A stretch of 64,000 bases of DNA from Pedobacter sp. MR2016-24 (GCF_026239655.1 NZ_JAPIVO010000007.1:310001-374000); one strand, 5' to 3'. Counted from the first letter of the stretch, positions 43,372 through 52,670 are shown. Notes: generated by a model not told the origin, from the letters alone. Made by a program: numbers and translations.

Positions 43372-45501
43372 TTATTTGCAACAACTATATTGATAAACTT
43401 GCTGCCTGATTGCTTCTGCAATCCTCAGAATCTGCTGCACTTTATGCTGTTCCACATGGTCTGGATGGTTAAGATCAAGCTGATTGTATGAAATAGCAGG
43501 TACTGTAGCCTTACTTTCATTTGTACTGTCATCGACAATCATTAATGTCTCTTTCAGTATCTCCATCGCACGATTGAGCTGCTGAGTTACCTCAACCAAT
43601 TGCACATTGGAGAAAGGAAAGAAAGAGGCTATGGTAGAAGATAACTGATGACTCAACACTTCAAATTCGTAAAGATGTTTTACCTGACTTTGCGCGCGTT
43701 TAGGCTCCAGCAACATGTTTTGTATCCCTGAAGAAAGGATGGTTAGTTTTGTATAAACCTCTTTTCTGGCCAGCTTAAATGAAGTGATGTCGGATGGAAT
43801 ACCGGCAGTCTGGTCATGTAGCTTTTTCAGGTAACTCAAGTTAGCCCGCACTACATCCCCGATATACATGCTATGTTTCCTGATCTCCCAGGATGGGAAC
43901 AAATAGGAAGCGCCGAAAGCTATTGCACATCCTAAAAGGGTATCTACAACTCTTTCCAGCACAATGGACTGATTGCCGGTATATATATTTAAACAGATAA
44001 TGATCATAGGTGTTAATGACACAATGCTTAACATATAATTGATGCGCAGATAGGCAAAGTATCCCAATAAAAATAAGCCGGCCAGCATCAGTTTTACTGT
44101 TATATTCCCAATCAGTAACAACAAAATCATACCTATTGCTACGCCAAGCAAACTGCCTTTTAATCGCTGTAAATTTCTTTTATTAGTAAGTCCGAAACCG
44201 GGTTTAATAACTACAATAACGGTTAACAAAATCCAGTAACTGTAATAACCTACAGGCAGTAAAGTAAAGCTGAAGGCAACCAGACAGGCTGCTGATAACC
44301 TGCATGCGAATCTGAATACGGGCGACCGGAAGTTGAGCTGTGTTTTGAGCACAGAGAAAGTAATGAGTTCAGCTGAAATAAAAAACTGATAAGCGGGTAA
44401 ATCTGCAGGAAAATCTATCTGATCGAATTTAAATGTAAGTGTGGTACTGATCTTCCTCAGCAAGGTATAAATCTCATCGATATTGATCTCCAGTTTATTT
44501 AAAATACGGGTGTTATTATCGGTTGCGCTCAGCTTCGCAATCTGCTGTTTTACAAACTGTATATCCGCAGCACTTGTATCTATAGATTTTATTTTAGATT
44601 TACCATATAAAGCGTTTCCTATCAATTGCAGGTCATTTGCCAGACAGCCAATTACTCGTGTAACAGCATCGAGCAGTCCGGTATCTTTCAGACTTTCTCT
44701 TAGTAGCTCATAATCATACTGTATAGCACCGATACGTTCATATAAATCAATAACCTGCGTTAGGGCCAATAGATACCTTTGCCCCTGCTCATGCCCGTTG
44801 CGCATCAACGACTTATTTCTGAGCAACAGATCTCTTACCTGCTCCTGCTTGTCGTGTACTTTGTTGTGGAGTTTAATCAGTTGCAGATAATTTTGTTGCA
44901 GATTGCTTCCCGCATCATAAAATGCAGCTTTAGCTCGTAAGAAATCAGAAGTCGAGATAATACATTCTCCCAGAGCATGTTTCACAGAACTTAAAGGCCA
45001 TAGGCTTGTTTGCACGAGGCTGACCAGATAATAAAACACGCCACCTGCGACGATGTAAAGGCTGAATGACAATGGATCTACTGGTCTTAATCCCTGCACA
45101 AAGGTCATCAGTATCAATGCCATTGTACCTAATAACGACCATCGCTTTCCAAATGCAGTAAACAAACCAAAAATCATACAGAACACCAAAATCAGCATTC
45201 CTGACAGCATCACCTTTTTGATTAATAATGCCGTAATGATAGCAATGAAAAAAAACAGGCACAAACTGCTCACGGACATCAGAACTTTATCGCCGAGCGT
45301 ACCGGGAGAATCTGTAAGGCTCACTAAAAGTGCACCTACACCCACAGTAATTGCAATATGCGGATCTGTAAAGTAATATAGCGCGGCAAAAGGGACGATA
45401 ATACTTAAAGTAGTGCGGAGGGCATCGGAGAAATACTCATTTTTTATAATTTGAAGCACTACTTTAAAAAAAACCTGTAAATATCCCGGCACTCTTTGCA
45501 T
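43372..45501 (-). CDS. FUSC-family inner-membrane transporter (YccS/YhfK type)
   Basis: A 709-residue membrane protein with two repeats of a helix bundle (about 28-190 and 390-540), each followed by a long soluble helical part, the layout of FUSC/YccS proteins (relatives of aromatic-acid and p-hydroxybenzoate exporters). Recognisable segments are HIAITVGVGALLVSLTDSPG in the first bundle and ILLTVIVVIKPGFGLTNKRN in the second, the latter being the FUSC_2-like block. It probably exports small aromatic or toxic acids. No periplasmic adaptor (HlyD type) or outer-membrane partner is nearby. It is the middle gene of a same-strand run DUF1801-FUSC-radical SAM. Confidence 0.85.
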   Translation of the reverse strand: MQRVPGYLQVFFKVVLQIIKNEYFSDALRTTLSIIVPFAALYYFTDPHIAITVGVGALLVSLTDSPGTLGDKVLMSVSSLCLFFFIAIITALLIKKVMLSGMLILVFCMIFGLFTAFGKRWSLLGTMALILMTFVQGLRPVDPLSFSLYIVAGGVFYYLVSLVQTSLWPLSSVKHALGECIISTSDFLRAKAAFYDAGSNLQQNYLQLIKLHNKVHDKQEQVRDLLLRNKSLMRNGHEQGQRYLLALTQVIDLYERIGAIQYDYELLRESLKDTGLLDAVTRVIGCLANDLQLIGNALYGKSKIKSIDTSAADIQFVKQQIAKLSATDNNTRILNKLEINIDEIYTLLRKISTTLTFKFDQIDFPADLPAYQFFISAELITFSVLKTQLNFRSPVFRFACRLSAACLVAFSFTLLPVGYYSYWILLTVIVVIKPGFGLTNKRNLQRLKGSLLGVAIGMILLLLIGNITVKLMLAGLFLLGYFAYLRINYMLSIVSLTPMIIICLNIYTGNQSIVLERVVDTLLGCAIAFGASYLFPSWEIRKHSMYIGDVVRANLSYLKKLHDQTAGIPSDITSFKLARKEVYTKLTILSSGIQNMLLEPKRAQSQVKHLYEFEVLSHQLSSTIASFFPFSNVQLVEVTQQLNRAMEILKETLMIVDDSTNESKATVPAISYNQLDLNHPDHVEQHKVQQILRIAEAIRQQVYQYSCCK

Positions 45502-45523
45502 AAGGTTTTGTGTAAATCAACTG

Positions 45524-45531
45524 CGAAGATA
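45524..45531 (-). promoter_or_regulatory. -7 variant for the FUSC gene
   Basis: On the minus strand TATCTTCGC, the same TAnnTTCGC form as before both tRNA-Lys genes, lies 22 bases before the ATG at 45501. Confidence 0.4.
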
Positions 45532-45565
45532 AGGATTCACACCTGTAAATTGCAGGCATCGTTTT

Positions 45566-45976
45566 TCATTTGTTTACCAGGCTGAGCCATTGCCTGATTA
45601 CTTTTTTCAAATCCTCAGCTTTTGCGTGAACATCATCCAGATCTTTAAAAGTTGCAATTCTCCTGCCGTCGGTATAATTTCCTTGGAGCAAGCCGGTCGT
45701 ATCCTCAACCTTAGCTCCTGTGGGAAACACGATGAGGATATTTGCTTTGCGCACATGTATAACCGCAATATCTCTGCTATATTCTTTGGGATTAAATGGT
45801 TGCATTGGCCCGTTATAATAAAATGCCGGAGAATTCCATTTAACATGTTCGCTGATATGCTCATCTGCAGAAAGAATGACTTCTCTTAAAGAGGTGATGA
45901 TTTCCATAAAATCCGGCGACAGATTTTTTATAAGTTCAGTAACTAAATCCTGGTCTGCTATCTTTTCTCTGCTCAT
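45566..45976 (-). CDS. DUF1801 (YdhG-like) protein
   Basis: A 136-residue cytosolic protein of the DUF1801 family, with HVKWNSPAFYY, a central VIHVRKANILIVFPTGAKV strand pair, and the C-terminal helix LKKVIRQWL. Relatives such as Bacillus YdhG have an iron-chaperone-like (frataxin-resembling) fold, but no proven role in this phylum. Length is normal. It is 64 bases upstream of the FUSC gene on the same strand; the FUSC gene has its own promoter candidate in that gap. Confidence 0.85.
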   Translation of the reverse strand: MSREKIADQDLVTELIKNLSPDFMEIITSLREVILSADEHISEHVKWNSPAFYYNGPMQPFNPKEYSRDIAVIHVRKANILIVFPTGAKVEDTTGLLQGNYTDGRRIATFKDLDDVHAKAEDLKKVIRQWLSLVNK

Positions 45977-46180
45977 CTGTTTGAATGTTAAGGTGTGATA
46001 AAAATAGAATAGTTAATTAGATAAATGGAGTGTATTCGTGACAAATAAAATTGGCAAACACGACATCTTTCCAGCATTTGCTTCGCCTAAACATTTTAAT
46101 GATTTTTTATAAAAAAACAATAATTTGTATATTCACCTTACCATTTATAAACAACAATATTAAACATAATTCAAACCTGT

Positions 46181-47023
46181 ATGCATCATACGATCTATCC
46201 ATGTCTCACGCTTAAGGGTAAAGTTACCGAGGCGGCAGATTTTTACATCAGCACATTTGGCGACGGAAGAATTACTCAAACTTCACCATATGTAATCCAA
46301 ATTGAATTGAGCGGACAAAAATTTATGCTCCTTAATGAAGGACCGAGTTCCTCTCCCAATATCGCTATTTCATTTATGGTGATTAGTGAAACAGTAGAAG
46401 AAACGGAACTATACTGGAATAAACTCATTGAGGATGGCAAAATCATGATGCCATTAGACAGTTATGATTGGAGCAGCAGGTATGGATGGGTAGAAGACAA
46501 ATATGGTGTGTCGTGGCAAATCATTACAGGTAGTCGGGCAGATACGCCGCAAAAGTTCTGCCCTACTTTAATGTTTACGGGCGTAAATGTTGGTAAAGCG
46601 GAAGATGCAATAGATTTTTATACCGGATTATTCCCAAAATCCAGCGTCGTAGGGAAATTAAGATACAATGAAGGAGAAGGTGACAGCCCTGAATTTATTA
46701 AACATGCACAATTCAAGATTTATGATTTCATTATGATGGCTATGGATAGTTCCGCAGCACACAATTCCAGTTTCAACGACGCAGTTTCGCTGGTTGTAGA
46801 ATGTGAGTCACAGGATGAGATAGATCGTTATTGGGATACGCTGACCTCCGCTGGAGGAAAAGAAGTGGCTTGTGGATGGCTGGTGGATAAATTTGGTATC
46901 AGCTGGCAGATTATACCGAAATCACTGACTCAGCTGATAAAAGATCCGGCAAGGGCGCAGCGGGTAATGGAAGCACTAATGAAAATGAAAAAATTAATTA
47001 TCAAGGACCTGGAAAGCGCTTAA
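46181..47023 (+). CDS. two-domain VOC (PhnB/3-dmu-9_3-mt-like) protein
   Basis: A 280-residue protein made of two PhnB-type vicinal-oxygen-chelate domains. Domain 1 is about 1-120 (IYPCLTLKGKVTEAADFYIS, YGWVEDKYGVSWQII) and domain 2 about 127-260 (CPTLMFTGVNVGKAEDAIDF, CGWLVDKFGISWQIIP). A helical tail MEALMKMKKL follows. The usual metal-binding His/Glu positions are not all obvious, and many such proteins have no known reaction. Relatives are often single-domain; this one is a fusion or internal duplication. It is upstream of the helicase gene by 22 bases, where a -7 box overlaps the gap. Confidence 0.85.
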   Translation: MHHTIYPCLTLKGKVTEAADFYISTFGDGRITQTSPYVIQIELSGQKFMLLNEGPSSSPNIAISFMVISETVEETELYWNKLIEDGKIMMPLDSYDWSSRYGWVEDKYGVSWQIITGSRADTPQKFCPTLMFTGVNVGKAEDAIDFYTGLFPKSSVVGKLRYNEGEGDSPEFIKHAQFKIYDFIMMAMDSSAAHNSSFNDAVSLVVECESQDEIDRYWDTLTSAGGKEVACGWLVDKFGISWQIIPKSLTQLIKDPARAQRVMEALMKMKKLIIKDLESA

Positions 47024-47033
47024 AAAAAACGGT

Positions 47034-47041
47034 TAAATTTG
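47034..47041 (+). promoter_or_regulatory. -7 element very close to the helicase start
   Basis: TAAATTTG is a perfect -7 match and ends only 4 bases before the ATG at 47046. Initiation at the normal distance would give a leaderless or nearly leaderless mRNA. Confidence 0.4.
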
Positions 47042-47045
47042 CATC

Positions 47046-48953
47046 ATGACTAACGGTGCCCCTGCTCATTCAATTTTCGACAAAATCTTATCCTTTATAG
47101 ACTTTACCAACCAGAATATTTTTCTTACCGGAAAGGCTGGAACGGGAAAGACAACACTGCTCAAAAGAATTAAAGAAGAGTCTTCAAAAAAGATGGTAGT
47201 GGTAGCTCCTACCGGGGTTGCGGCTATGAATGCAAAAGGCACAACCATTAATTCCTTTTTCCAGTTACCTACCGGTTCCTTTTTTCCTGGAGATATCAGT
47301 CTTGAAAATCTGCAGTCTGGTATAGTATCTATACAATCCCTGGTGTCAGATTTAAGTTATAGCAAGGAAAAACAGAACCTGCTGAATGAGCTGGAGCTGC
47401 TGATTATTGATGAGATATCAATGGTACGGTGTGACTTACTTGATGTAATTGACGCTATATTCCGTTCAGTAAGGAAAAACAGCAGCCCCTTCGGAGGCGT
47501 GCAATTACTGCTGATTGGAGATTTATTTCAGCTGCCTCCGGTTACGAAAAGAGAAGAATGGACTTTTTTAAGCAGAGCCTATGCTTCTCCTTACTTTTTT
47601 GAAGCCTATGTGATCCGCAGGAATCCCGTGTTACAAATTGAGCTGACAACGGTATTCCGTCAAACAGAACCAGAATTTATAGATATCCTGAATAGCATCA
47701 GAAACAATCAGATCAGTGATAGCAGCCTCACTTTATTAAACAAAAGATATGATCCGCTATTTAGTTCATCTGATGAGCTAAACCCTATTATCATTACTTC
47801 CCATAATGCGGAAGCAAATACGATTAACAAAGGGAAACTGGATGAATTACCGGGTACTGAATATACTTTTGACGGCGAAATCAGCGGAGAGTTCAGAGAA
47901 GCTGGTGTACAGGCAGAGCAAAGTCTTAAACTGAAAGAAGGTGCTCAAATTATGTTCATCAAGAATGATAGCGGAGAAAACCGGAAATTCTACAATGGGA
48001 AGATCGGTAAGATCAAGTCGATAAAAGATGGTCAGATATACATATCATTCCCGCAGGAAGAAGACCTGTTGCTGGAAAAATCTTCTTGGCAATCTTTTGA
48101 ATATAAAACAAATCCGGAAGAAGTGATCGTGCAGCAGCAGGTGGGAGAGTTTTCACAATATCCAGTTAAGCTGGCCTGGGCAGTAACCATACATAAAAGT
48201 CAGGGTCTAACGTTTGACACAGCAATCATTGACGCCGGAAAATCATTTATTGCCGGACAGGTTTATGTTGCTCTGAGTCGCGTAAGAACACTGAACGGGT
48301 TGATCTTAAAATCAAAAATCAGCACAGAAAGCCTGAGATCAAATACGGAAGTAATTAGTTATATGAAACCTGCAGATGAGGCCGAGCTGGATCAGATCTT
48401 AGTTACTGAACAGGAAAAGTTCATCTTACAATTAGTACTTGATCATTTCGCTTTCAACAGGTTGCTTTCAGGACTGGACAGCATTGTAACCTATCCTGAA
48501 ATTGTTAAAGCTAATCTTCCAGAGTTTAAATCGTTATTTGCGCAGTTTAACAAAGCGGTGAACGACCTGATAACGCTATCTGACCGTTTTCAGAATCAGG
48601 TAAAAAATCTGCATAAACAAACCGGCTTTAAAGATCAGGCCGCATTGCAGGCCCGGATAGAGTCTGCCCGCGATTATTTTAAAAAAGAAATTACTGTATT
48701 ACTGATCAATCCCCTGAATAAAAACATTCGTGTAAAACCCAAAAACAAAGTTCAGCAACAGATACAGCACCTGTTTCAAAAATACAGGCAAGTGATAGAA
48801 CACAGAATTTATCTGATGGAGTTTGCTTCTGGATTACTAAAAGAAGCTGTAAGACCTCAGGATTATACAGCATGGATCAATAAGCATAAATTGCAGGTAA
48901 AGCCTGCTAAGTCTTCGGAGACTCAGCAGACAGTAAATTTGCAATTATTTTAA
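47046..48953 (+). CDS. PIF1/RecD2-like DNA helicase
   Basis: A 635-residue superfamily 1B helicase. Walker A GKAGTGKTT at 29-37, motif Ia APTGVAAMNAKGTTINSFF, Walker B LLIIDEISMV, motif III LLLIGDLFQLPPV, and the C-terminal LAWAVTIHKSQGLTFDTAII plus VYVALSRVRTLNGL (motifs V-VI). About 200 C-terminal residues beyond the helicase core are helical and carry no zinc or HRDC motif that I can see. Such proteins act in replication restart and in unwinding G-quadruplexes or R-loops. The last 4 bases overlap the end of the convergent gene at 48950. Confidence 0.9.
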   Translation: MTNGAPAHSIFDKILSFIDFTNQNIFLTGKAGTGKTTLLKRIKEESSKKMVVVAPTGVAAMNAKGTTINSFFQLPTGSFFPGDISLENLQSGIVSIQSLVSDLSYSKEKQNLLNELELLIIDEISMVRCDLLDVIDAIFRSVRKNSSPFGGVQLLLIGDLFQLPPVTKREEWTFLSRAYASPYFFEAYVIRRNPVLQIELTTVFRQTEPEFIDILNSIRNNQISDSSLTLLNKRYDPLFSSSDELNPIIITSHNAEANTINKGKLDELPGTEYTFDGEISGEFREAGVQAEQSLKLKEGAQIMFIKNDSGENRKFYNGKIGKIKSIKDGQIYISFPQEEDLLLEKSSWQSFEYKTNPEEVIVQQQVGEFSQYPVKLAWAVTIHKSQGLTFDTAIIDAGKSFIAGQVYVALSRVRTLNGLILKSKISTESLRSNTEVISYMKPADEAELDQILVTEQEKFILQLVLDHFAFNRLLSGLDSIVTYPEIVKANLPEFKSLFAQFNKAVNDLITLSDRFQNQVKNLHKQTGFKDQAALQARIESARDYFKKEITVLLINPLNKNIRVKPKNKVQQQIQHLFQKYRQVIEHRIYLMEFASGLLKEAVRPQDYTAWINKHKLQVKPAKSSETQQTVNLQLF

Positions 48954-49492
48954 ACGGCAGGATTGATTTTGCCTTCAATGGAATCATCCAGTGTTTTGCC
49001 TATTGCGGCGCCCACCATCATCTTAATTCCTGCGACGAGGTTACCATGTTTATTATCCCAGTAATAACCTTCTGAGGGAGTAATTTTCAATAAGGCGATC
49101 CTTGGATCATCCTCCCCTTCAGTGAACCAGGTTTTCAGAATTGGATTCCATAATTCCTTGATCTTAGCTTTATCGTCTACGACAGCCGCTGCTGCAGTCA
49201 GGTACAAATAGTCGGAATGTTTGGAGCCCTGGAAATACAGTTGCACATTAGGATCTGCAGTAACTTCCTCATAAGTATGGCTGTCATTCGCTAACAGCAC
49301 CCAAAGGAATCCGGCCTCATCCACTTCCTGAATACTCATCGGCCTCACCCCTTTTGAGGGTCCCGTACCGTCTTCAGTACAGAAAAAACACGTGTCTGAT
49401 TGTGCTATTAATTCTTTAATCTTTTTCAGCGCATCTTCTCTGTTTAAATCTTCATGATTGTCTTCTGGCTGATTGTTGTTAATGCTGTTCAT
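48950..49492 (-). CDS. pyridoxamine 5'-phosphate oxidase-like (general stress protein 26 type)
   Basis: A 180-residue split-barrel flavin-binding protein of the GSP26 subgroup. ALKKIKELIAQSDTCFFCTE, then the GVRPMSIQEVDEAGFLWVLL block and SKHSDYLYLTAAAAVVDDKA, match this subgroup, as does WNPILKTWFTEGEDDP near 122-137. Members bind FMN or FAD; their physiological substrate is usually unknown, and they respond to stress. True vitamin B6 synthesis is unlikely because the PNPOx C-terminal dimerisation region is missing. It converges on the helicase gene with a 4-base overlap. Confidence 0.87.
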   Translation of the reverse strand: MNSINNNQPEDNHEDLNREDALKKIKELIAQSDTCFFCTEDGTGPSKGVRPMSIQEVDEAGFLWVLLANDSHTYEEVTADPNVQLYFQGSKHSDYLYLTAAAAVVDDKAKIKELWNPILKTWFTEGEDDPRIALLKITPSEGYYWDNKHGNLVAGIKMMVGAAIGKTLDDSIEGKINPAV

Positions 49493-49561
49493 AGGTATAT
49501 GATTTATATTTCCACAAAAACAGCCGAAGTCATAAAAGGTTCTGAATATTTATCCGAAGTG

Positions 49562-51448
49562 CTACCAGCCTATTCCATAATCCTCACCATGGTTACTGGA
49601 TCCACCCCACAGACTATTGTGTTTCCAGTCGAAATAGATGGCATTGATAGGGCCACTTGTCCGGTCACCAAAACTTAGCGTATACCCCAACTTTTTAAGC
49701 TCCTCACGCGTATTTTCCGATGTATTACTGTTCAGCAGGATTTGTCCTGGTTTAGGCTTACGATCGTCTGTTTTAGTCCCGCCCAATGAGAGCCATAACT
49801 GATTCGTGTTGAAATTTGCAGCTTCTGCAGATTGCTGCACATTCATTCCAAATTCAGTCATATTAAGAAAAAATTGCAAAAGGTTCTGATCTTGTGTATC
49901 ACCTCCCTGTACCGCTGAAGCTACAAATGGCTTACCATCTTTTAATGCCAGAGATGGGGATAAGGTTACCCTTGGTCTTTTTCCCGGCGCTACCAAGTTA
50001 AATGGATTAATAGCAGAATCTAATACGAAACTTTGCATACGCTGACTCATCCCGACACCTGTATGACCAGCAATACAAGCTGGTAGCCAGCCACCGCTGG
50101 GTGTAATAGAAACTACCCATCCTTCCTTATCCGCTGCTTCTACAGACGTAGTGCCGCGCCAGAGTCTGTCCTGATAAAGCTCAGCCGGAGATGTATTGTA
50201 ACCTAAATCATGTTTAGGTGCAAAGTTCCTTTTACTCGTGTCCAGTTCAAAGCCTCTTGTTTTTAACAGATCGGTGTAGGGGTTTTTCTTCCCCTCAAAA
50301 GGATAGGGATTACCGGGCCCGATATCGGGATTATTTCTGTCATATTTAATCAGCTTTGCGCGCTGTTTCGCATAATCTTTGCTCAACAGCCCTTTCATGG
50401 GCTCTAAAGGCGCAAAATATGGATCACCATAATAAAAATCACGGTCAGCAAAAGCAAGGTTCATGGCCTGATAAACCGTATGAATATATTTAGGACTATT
50501 ATAGCCCATGCTTTTCAGGTCAAAGTTCTCCAGGATATTCAGCGCCTGTAATAACACCGGACCTTGTGTCCATTGCTGCATTTTGTAAACATCAATACCT
50601 TTATAATTGACCATCAAGGGTTCTTCTTCCAGAGGCTTCCAGTTAGCCAGGTCCTGCATGGTAATTAGTCCGCCTTGTTCCTGACAACCACGTACAAATT
50701 CTTTAGCGATATCTCCTTTATAAAAACGATCATATGCGGCCATTAAGGCCTGCTTACGATTCTTTCCTGACTTTAATGCAATTGTTTCTGCCTCCACCAT
50801 TTTGGTTAATGTCTCCAGCAAATCTTTTTGTACAAAGATCTCTCCTGCTTCGGGCGCCTCTCTCTTCTCACCAGGATGTGTAAAAAAGACTTTTTTGCTA
50901 TATGGCCATTGGTTAATCTGGGTCTTACCACGCTCCATACTATTAGCGGCCTGCGCTTCGATAGGATATCCGGCTGCCAGCTCCATAGCAGGCGCCAGCA
51001 CTTGTCCCAGACTCATCGTACCATAATTAATCAGCATATAGATTAATCCGCCGGGTGTGCCTGGAGTGGTAGCTGCTAAGGGACCATATTCAGGAGGAAA
51101 ATTATATCCTTTCTTTTTAAAGAAGTCAGCCGTTGCCCCTGTTGGTGCAACGCCCATCGCATTGATGGCAATTACTTTTTTTGTTGTAGGATTATAGATC
51201 AGTACCTGCGTTTCTCCACCCCAGCTCAGGGTATCCCACATAGTACAGGTTGCAGCCAGCATTGCACATGCTGCGTCTACAGCATTTCCCCCTTTTTGGA
51301 AGGTCATTGCCCCGGCTGTAGCTGCCAGTGGTTTACCAGTAATGGCCATCCAGTTTCGCCCATGCAGTACGGGTTTTTGTGTTTGTTGTGCCGATAAGGG
51401 GAATATGGGTGACGTAAAAAGCAGAAAGGCAGATATTAAATACTTCAT
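49562..51448 (-). CDS. gamma-glutamyltransferase-family Ntn-hydrolase
   Basis: A 628-residue secreted protein with a signal peptide ending PLSAQ. The large-subunit part shows MAITGKPLAATAGAMTFQKG and AACAMLAATCTMWDTLSWGG. The autoprocessing site is RGTTSVEAADKEG, giving nucleophile Thr433. In classical enzymes this reads TTHxSVVD; here His is replaced by Ser, and the small subunit has SVTPSGGWLPA-like sequence (ITPSGGWLP) instead of the usual loops. It therefore belongs to a divergent branch whose amide substrate may not be glutathione. It should be periplasmic and cut into two subunits. It lies 69 bases upstream of the PNPOx-like gene, same strand. Confidence 0.85.
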   Translation of the reverse strand: MKYLISAFLLFTSPIFPLSAQQTQKPVLHGRNWMAITGKPLAATAGAMTFQKGGNAVDAACAMLAATCTMWDTLSWGGETQVLIYNPTTKKVIAINAMGVAPTGATADFFKKKGYNFPPEYGPLAATTPGTPGGLIYMLINYGTMSLGQVLAPAMELAAGYPIEAQAANSMERGKTQINQWPYSKKVFFTHPGEKREAPEAGEIFVQKDLLETLTKMVEAETIALKSGKNRKQALMAAYDRFYKGDIAKEFVRGCQEQGGLITMQDLANWKPLEEEPLMVNYKGIDVYKMQQWTQGPVLLQALNILENFDLKSMGYNSPKYIHTVYQAMNLAFADRDFYYGDPYFAPLEPMKGLLSKDYAKQRAKLIKYDRNNPDIGPGNPYPFEGKKNPYTDLLKTRGFELDTSKRNFAPKHDLGYNTSPAELYQDRLWRGTTSVEAADKEGWVVSITPSGGWLPACIAGHTGVGMSQRMQSFVLDSAINPFNLVAPGKRPRVTLSPSLALKDGKPFVASAVQGGDTQDQNLLQFFLNMTEFGMNVQQSAEAANFNTNQLWLSLGGTKTDDRKPKPGQILLNSNTSENTREELKKLGYTLSFGDRTSGPINAIYFDWKHNSLWGGSSNHGEDYGIGW

Positions 51449-51549
51449 AAAAATCTATAAGCTTCTAATTTAGTCAAATAAAGTAGGCAAAAACAAGTAT
51501 TTGTGTAAACTCTTCCTCTTTCCGCTACCTAAACCAATTGTAAAATAAT

Positions 51550-51557
51550 TATCTTCG
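51550..51557 (+). promoter_or_regulatory. -7 variant for the PhnA-like gene
   Basis: TATCTTCGC lies 21 bases before the ATG at 51579, in the same form and at the same distance as for the tRNA-Lys and FUSC genes. Confidence 0.4.
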
Positions 51558-51578
51558 CGAATTATTAAAAAATTAGAT

Positions 51579-52160
51579 ATGAAACTCGAAGAACAACTGC
51601 TAGCAAGGAGCGGAAACAAATGTGAATTAAGTCAGGCAGAAGGACCTCTGGTAATGTATGCCGTACCTCCCCAGTCAGCAAAAACCGAGGAAAATTGTAT
51701 CATGATCAGTGAAGCTTGTCTTGCGCAAATTGAAAAAAGAGAAGAACTGGACAAAAATATGTGGCGTTGTCTTTCTACAAGTATGTGGAGCGATGTACCT
51801 GCAGTACAGGTAGTTTCGTGGAGAATGCTGAACCGACTGAGCAGTGAAGGATGGGCAATGGATAACCTGGATATGATGTATCTGGATGATGAAACACTTA
51901 CCTGGGCCAAAGCTGCCGGAGAAGATGAAGAAGAAGCAATCGTAGAAATACACAAGGACTGCAACGGAAACTTACTGCAGACAGGTGATACGGTTGTAAT
52001 TACAAAGACATTGGATGTAAAAGGGTCATCTATCAGTGCGAAGTTGGGTACTGTGGTGAAAAATATTCGTTTAGTAGAAGATAATTCGGATCAGATAGAG
52101 GGGAGAGTTGAAGGACAACTGATCGTGATCCTCACTAAATATGTTAGAAAAGGCGGATAA
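51579..52160 (+). CDS. PhnA-like protein (YjdM family) with a reduced zinc ribbon
   Basis: A 193-residue protein. The C-terminal domain (about 127-192) is the PhnA domain: DCNGNLLQTGDTVVITKTLD, then VKGSSISAKLGTVVKNIRLV and a final strand. The middle WRCLSTSMWSDVPAVQVVSW and MMYLDDETLTWA are typical of the longer branch. In relatives I recall, the N-terminus has two CxxC knuckles; here they read C15-ELS and S44-EAC47, so each has lost one cysteine. Despite the name, PhnA is not part of C-P lyase and its role is unclear. It ends with its own terminator at 52191. Confidence 0.88.
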   Translation: MKLEEQLLARSGNKCELSQAEGPLVMYAVPPQSAKTEENCIMISEACLAQIEKREELDKNMWRCLSTSMWSDVPAVQVVSWRMLNRLSSEGWAMDNLDMMYLDDETLTWAKAAGEDEEEAIVEIHKDCNGNLLQTGDTVVITKTLDVKGSSISAKLGTVVKNIRLVEDNSDQIEGRVEGQLIVILTKYVRKGG

Positions 52161-52190
52161 TACATCTTTAAGAATATCCCGTAAACCATA

Positions 52191-52246
52191 ATGCCCCTAA
52201 TATGGAAAACCCTCAAAATTTTGACAAATTTAGGGGCATTTTTATT
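52191..52246. terminator. terminator between the PhnA-like and cupin genes
   Basis: A perfect 10-base stem (52191-52200 with 52230-52239) and a 29-base loop, followed by TTTTTATT. The genes converge here, so it probably serves both. Confidence 0.75.
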
Positions 52247-52258
52247 GACTAAAAATAC

Positions 52259-52603
52259 CTATTTCAAAAAATCACCATCTATAATCATCAGTTTTACTCC
52301 TTCTTTAGTAACTGATCGATGTGAGCTCAAATCATCAGACACGATATAAGTCATTCCCGCAGTAAGCACAAAACATTCCCTGTCCTGGAGTTCCGAAATA
52401 AATTCCCCTTCCAGACAATGTACAATATGACCTTTCTGACACCAGTGATCGGCAATATATCCTGCAGAATATTCGACTATTCTTATTCTTAGCCCTTTGT
52501 ATTGTTTGGTTCGCCAGTAGGCAATTCCAGTCTCCCCCAGATGTTCAGTTTTGGGAATTAATGACCAGTCTATGCTTTGAAACGGTATATTACTGTGACT
52601 CAT
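52259..52603 (-). CDS. DHCW-motif cupin protein
   Basis: A 114-residue single-domain cupin with the signature ADHWCQKGHIVHCLEG, which names the DHCW-motif cupin family. The His, Cys and second His in it could bind a metal. The second cupin block is GMTYIVSDDLSSHRS. There is no signal, so it is cytosolic. Its reaction is not known to me. A TATCTTTA close to a -7 box lies directly before the ATG. Convergent with the PhnA-like gene. Confidence 0.85.
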   Translation of the reverse strand: MSHSNIPFQSIDWSLIPKTEHLGETGIAYWRTKQYKGLRIRIVEYSAGYIADHWCQKGHIVHCLEGEFISELQDRECFVLTAGMTYIVSDDLSSHRSVTKEGVKLMIIDGDFLK

Positions 52604-52670
52604 GGATTAAAGATAGAAGAAATAAACATAAATTATTATATTAGTAGTTTAACGCCTAAATAAAATAGCG

